A stretch of 5,122 nucleotides of DNA, taken from positions 1-5,122 of the forward strand of contig JADFNR010000167.1 in NCBI GenBank assembly GCA_022563275.1, written 5' to 3'. Positions within the stretch are counted from its first letter, which is position 1. Every line of letters starts with the position of its first letter. The stretch comes from Chloroflexota bacterium (lineage in GTDB: Bacteria; Chloroflexota; Dehalococcoidia; UBA3495). Under the pieces are notes generated by a model. It was not told the origin of the DNA, searched no databases, and saw only the letters and a program-made list of their open reading frames with translations. This document shows positions 4,972 through 5,122 of this stretch, in pieces. The translations under genes were made by a program, and so were the position numbers.

Positions 4972-5122
4972 CTATCCGGTCCACTCCGAAGTGTCAGGTC
5001 CGCGAATCAGCCAGACATCGGCGTCGGTAGCGCCAGCCACGTCCATGCCGTTGGGGCCGTAGACCACGAAGGCCGTGCCGGTGCTGATGCTGTTCAGGTA
5101 CTCGATGTCCATGCCGTTGGGG
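4972..5122 (-). CDS. C-terminal end of an unidentified repeat-containing protein (runs off the right edge)
   Basis: The last 49 codons are present, ending at TAG (4974-4972). The translation has two PNGMD motifs 22 residues apart (residues 1-5 and 23-27 of the visible part), the second inside FVVYGPNGMD. A related strand-turn, VWLIRGPD, follows about 19 residues after it. Alternating hydrophobic residues followed by G-P-N/D suggest short beta-strand/turn repeats, as in beta-propeller or beta-solenoid proteins, but no named family is recognised. The reading frame is supported by the repeat at both DNA and protein level and by its clean stop before the shared terminator. It converges on the aminotransferase gene, so it is not part of that operon. 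The ending WTG followed by the stop shows no sorting signal. Confidence 0.65.
   Translation of the reverse strand, partial: PNGMDIEYLNSISTGTAFVVYGPNGMDVAGATDADVWLIRGPDTSEWTG
5041..5122 (-). repeat. 66-bp-period coding repeat (two copies of a 16-base identity)
   Basis: GTCCATGCCGTTGGGG is present at 5041-5056 and again, without mismatch, at 5107-5122, the window edge. The 66-base offset is exactly 22 codons, so it is an in-frame protein repeat in the partial minus-strand gene, encoding PNGMD. The rest of each unit has diverged. The identity at DNA level suggests fairly recent duplication or ongoing recombination between units. Confidence 0.8.

Overview
The window is a moderately GC-rich bacterial segment with two divergent blocks and a partial gene at each end. 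A member of Chloroflexota (Dehalococcoidia/SAR202-like) fits best. The hints are a lipoprotein with a long Thr-Pro stalk, a luciferase-like flavin monooxygenase of a type abundant there, and a repeat-containing partial protein. This placement is inference; there is no rRNA or other phylogenetic marker.

Minus-strand block, read right to left. An OmpR/PhoB-type response regulator (1287-2075) overlaps by 4 bases (ATGA) a small two-helix membrane histidine kinase (304-1290). About 110 bases further on, a lipoprotein starts at 195 and runs off the left edge. The kinase has almost no extracytoplasmic domain, and it has Arg where HisKA kinases normally carry the Thr/Asn used for phosphatase activity. 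The regulator has a receiver domain with lengthened loops.

Divergent region (2076-2333). It carries a strong sigma70-type promoter facing right (TTGACA, 16-base spacer, TAGAAT). A 10-bp perfect palindrome and a direct repeat lie just upstream of the -35 box, and the transcribed leader can form small hairpins.

Plus-strand block. A luciferase-like (LLM) flavin-dependent monooxygenase (2334-3503) is followed after 63 bases by a class III PLP enzyme resembling 2,2-dialkylglycine decarboxylase (3567-4871). A strong intrinsic terminator follows (4909-4940). The two probably form one transcript and may act in sequence on a nitrogenous organic substrate. The divergent two-component system is the obvious candidate regulator. 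Both statements are inferences from layout.

Right edge. The last 49 codons of a minus-strand gene (4972 to the edge) encode a repeat-containing protein of unknown function that converges on the terminator. No RNA genes, insertion sequences, CRISPR arrays or origins were seen.
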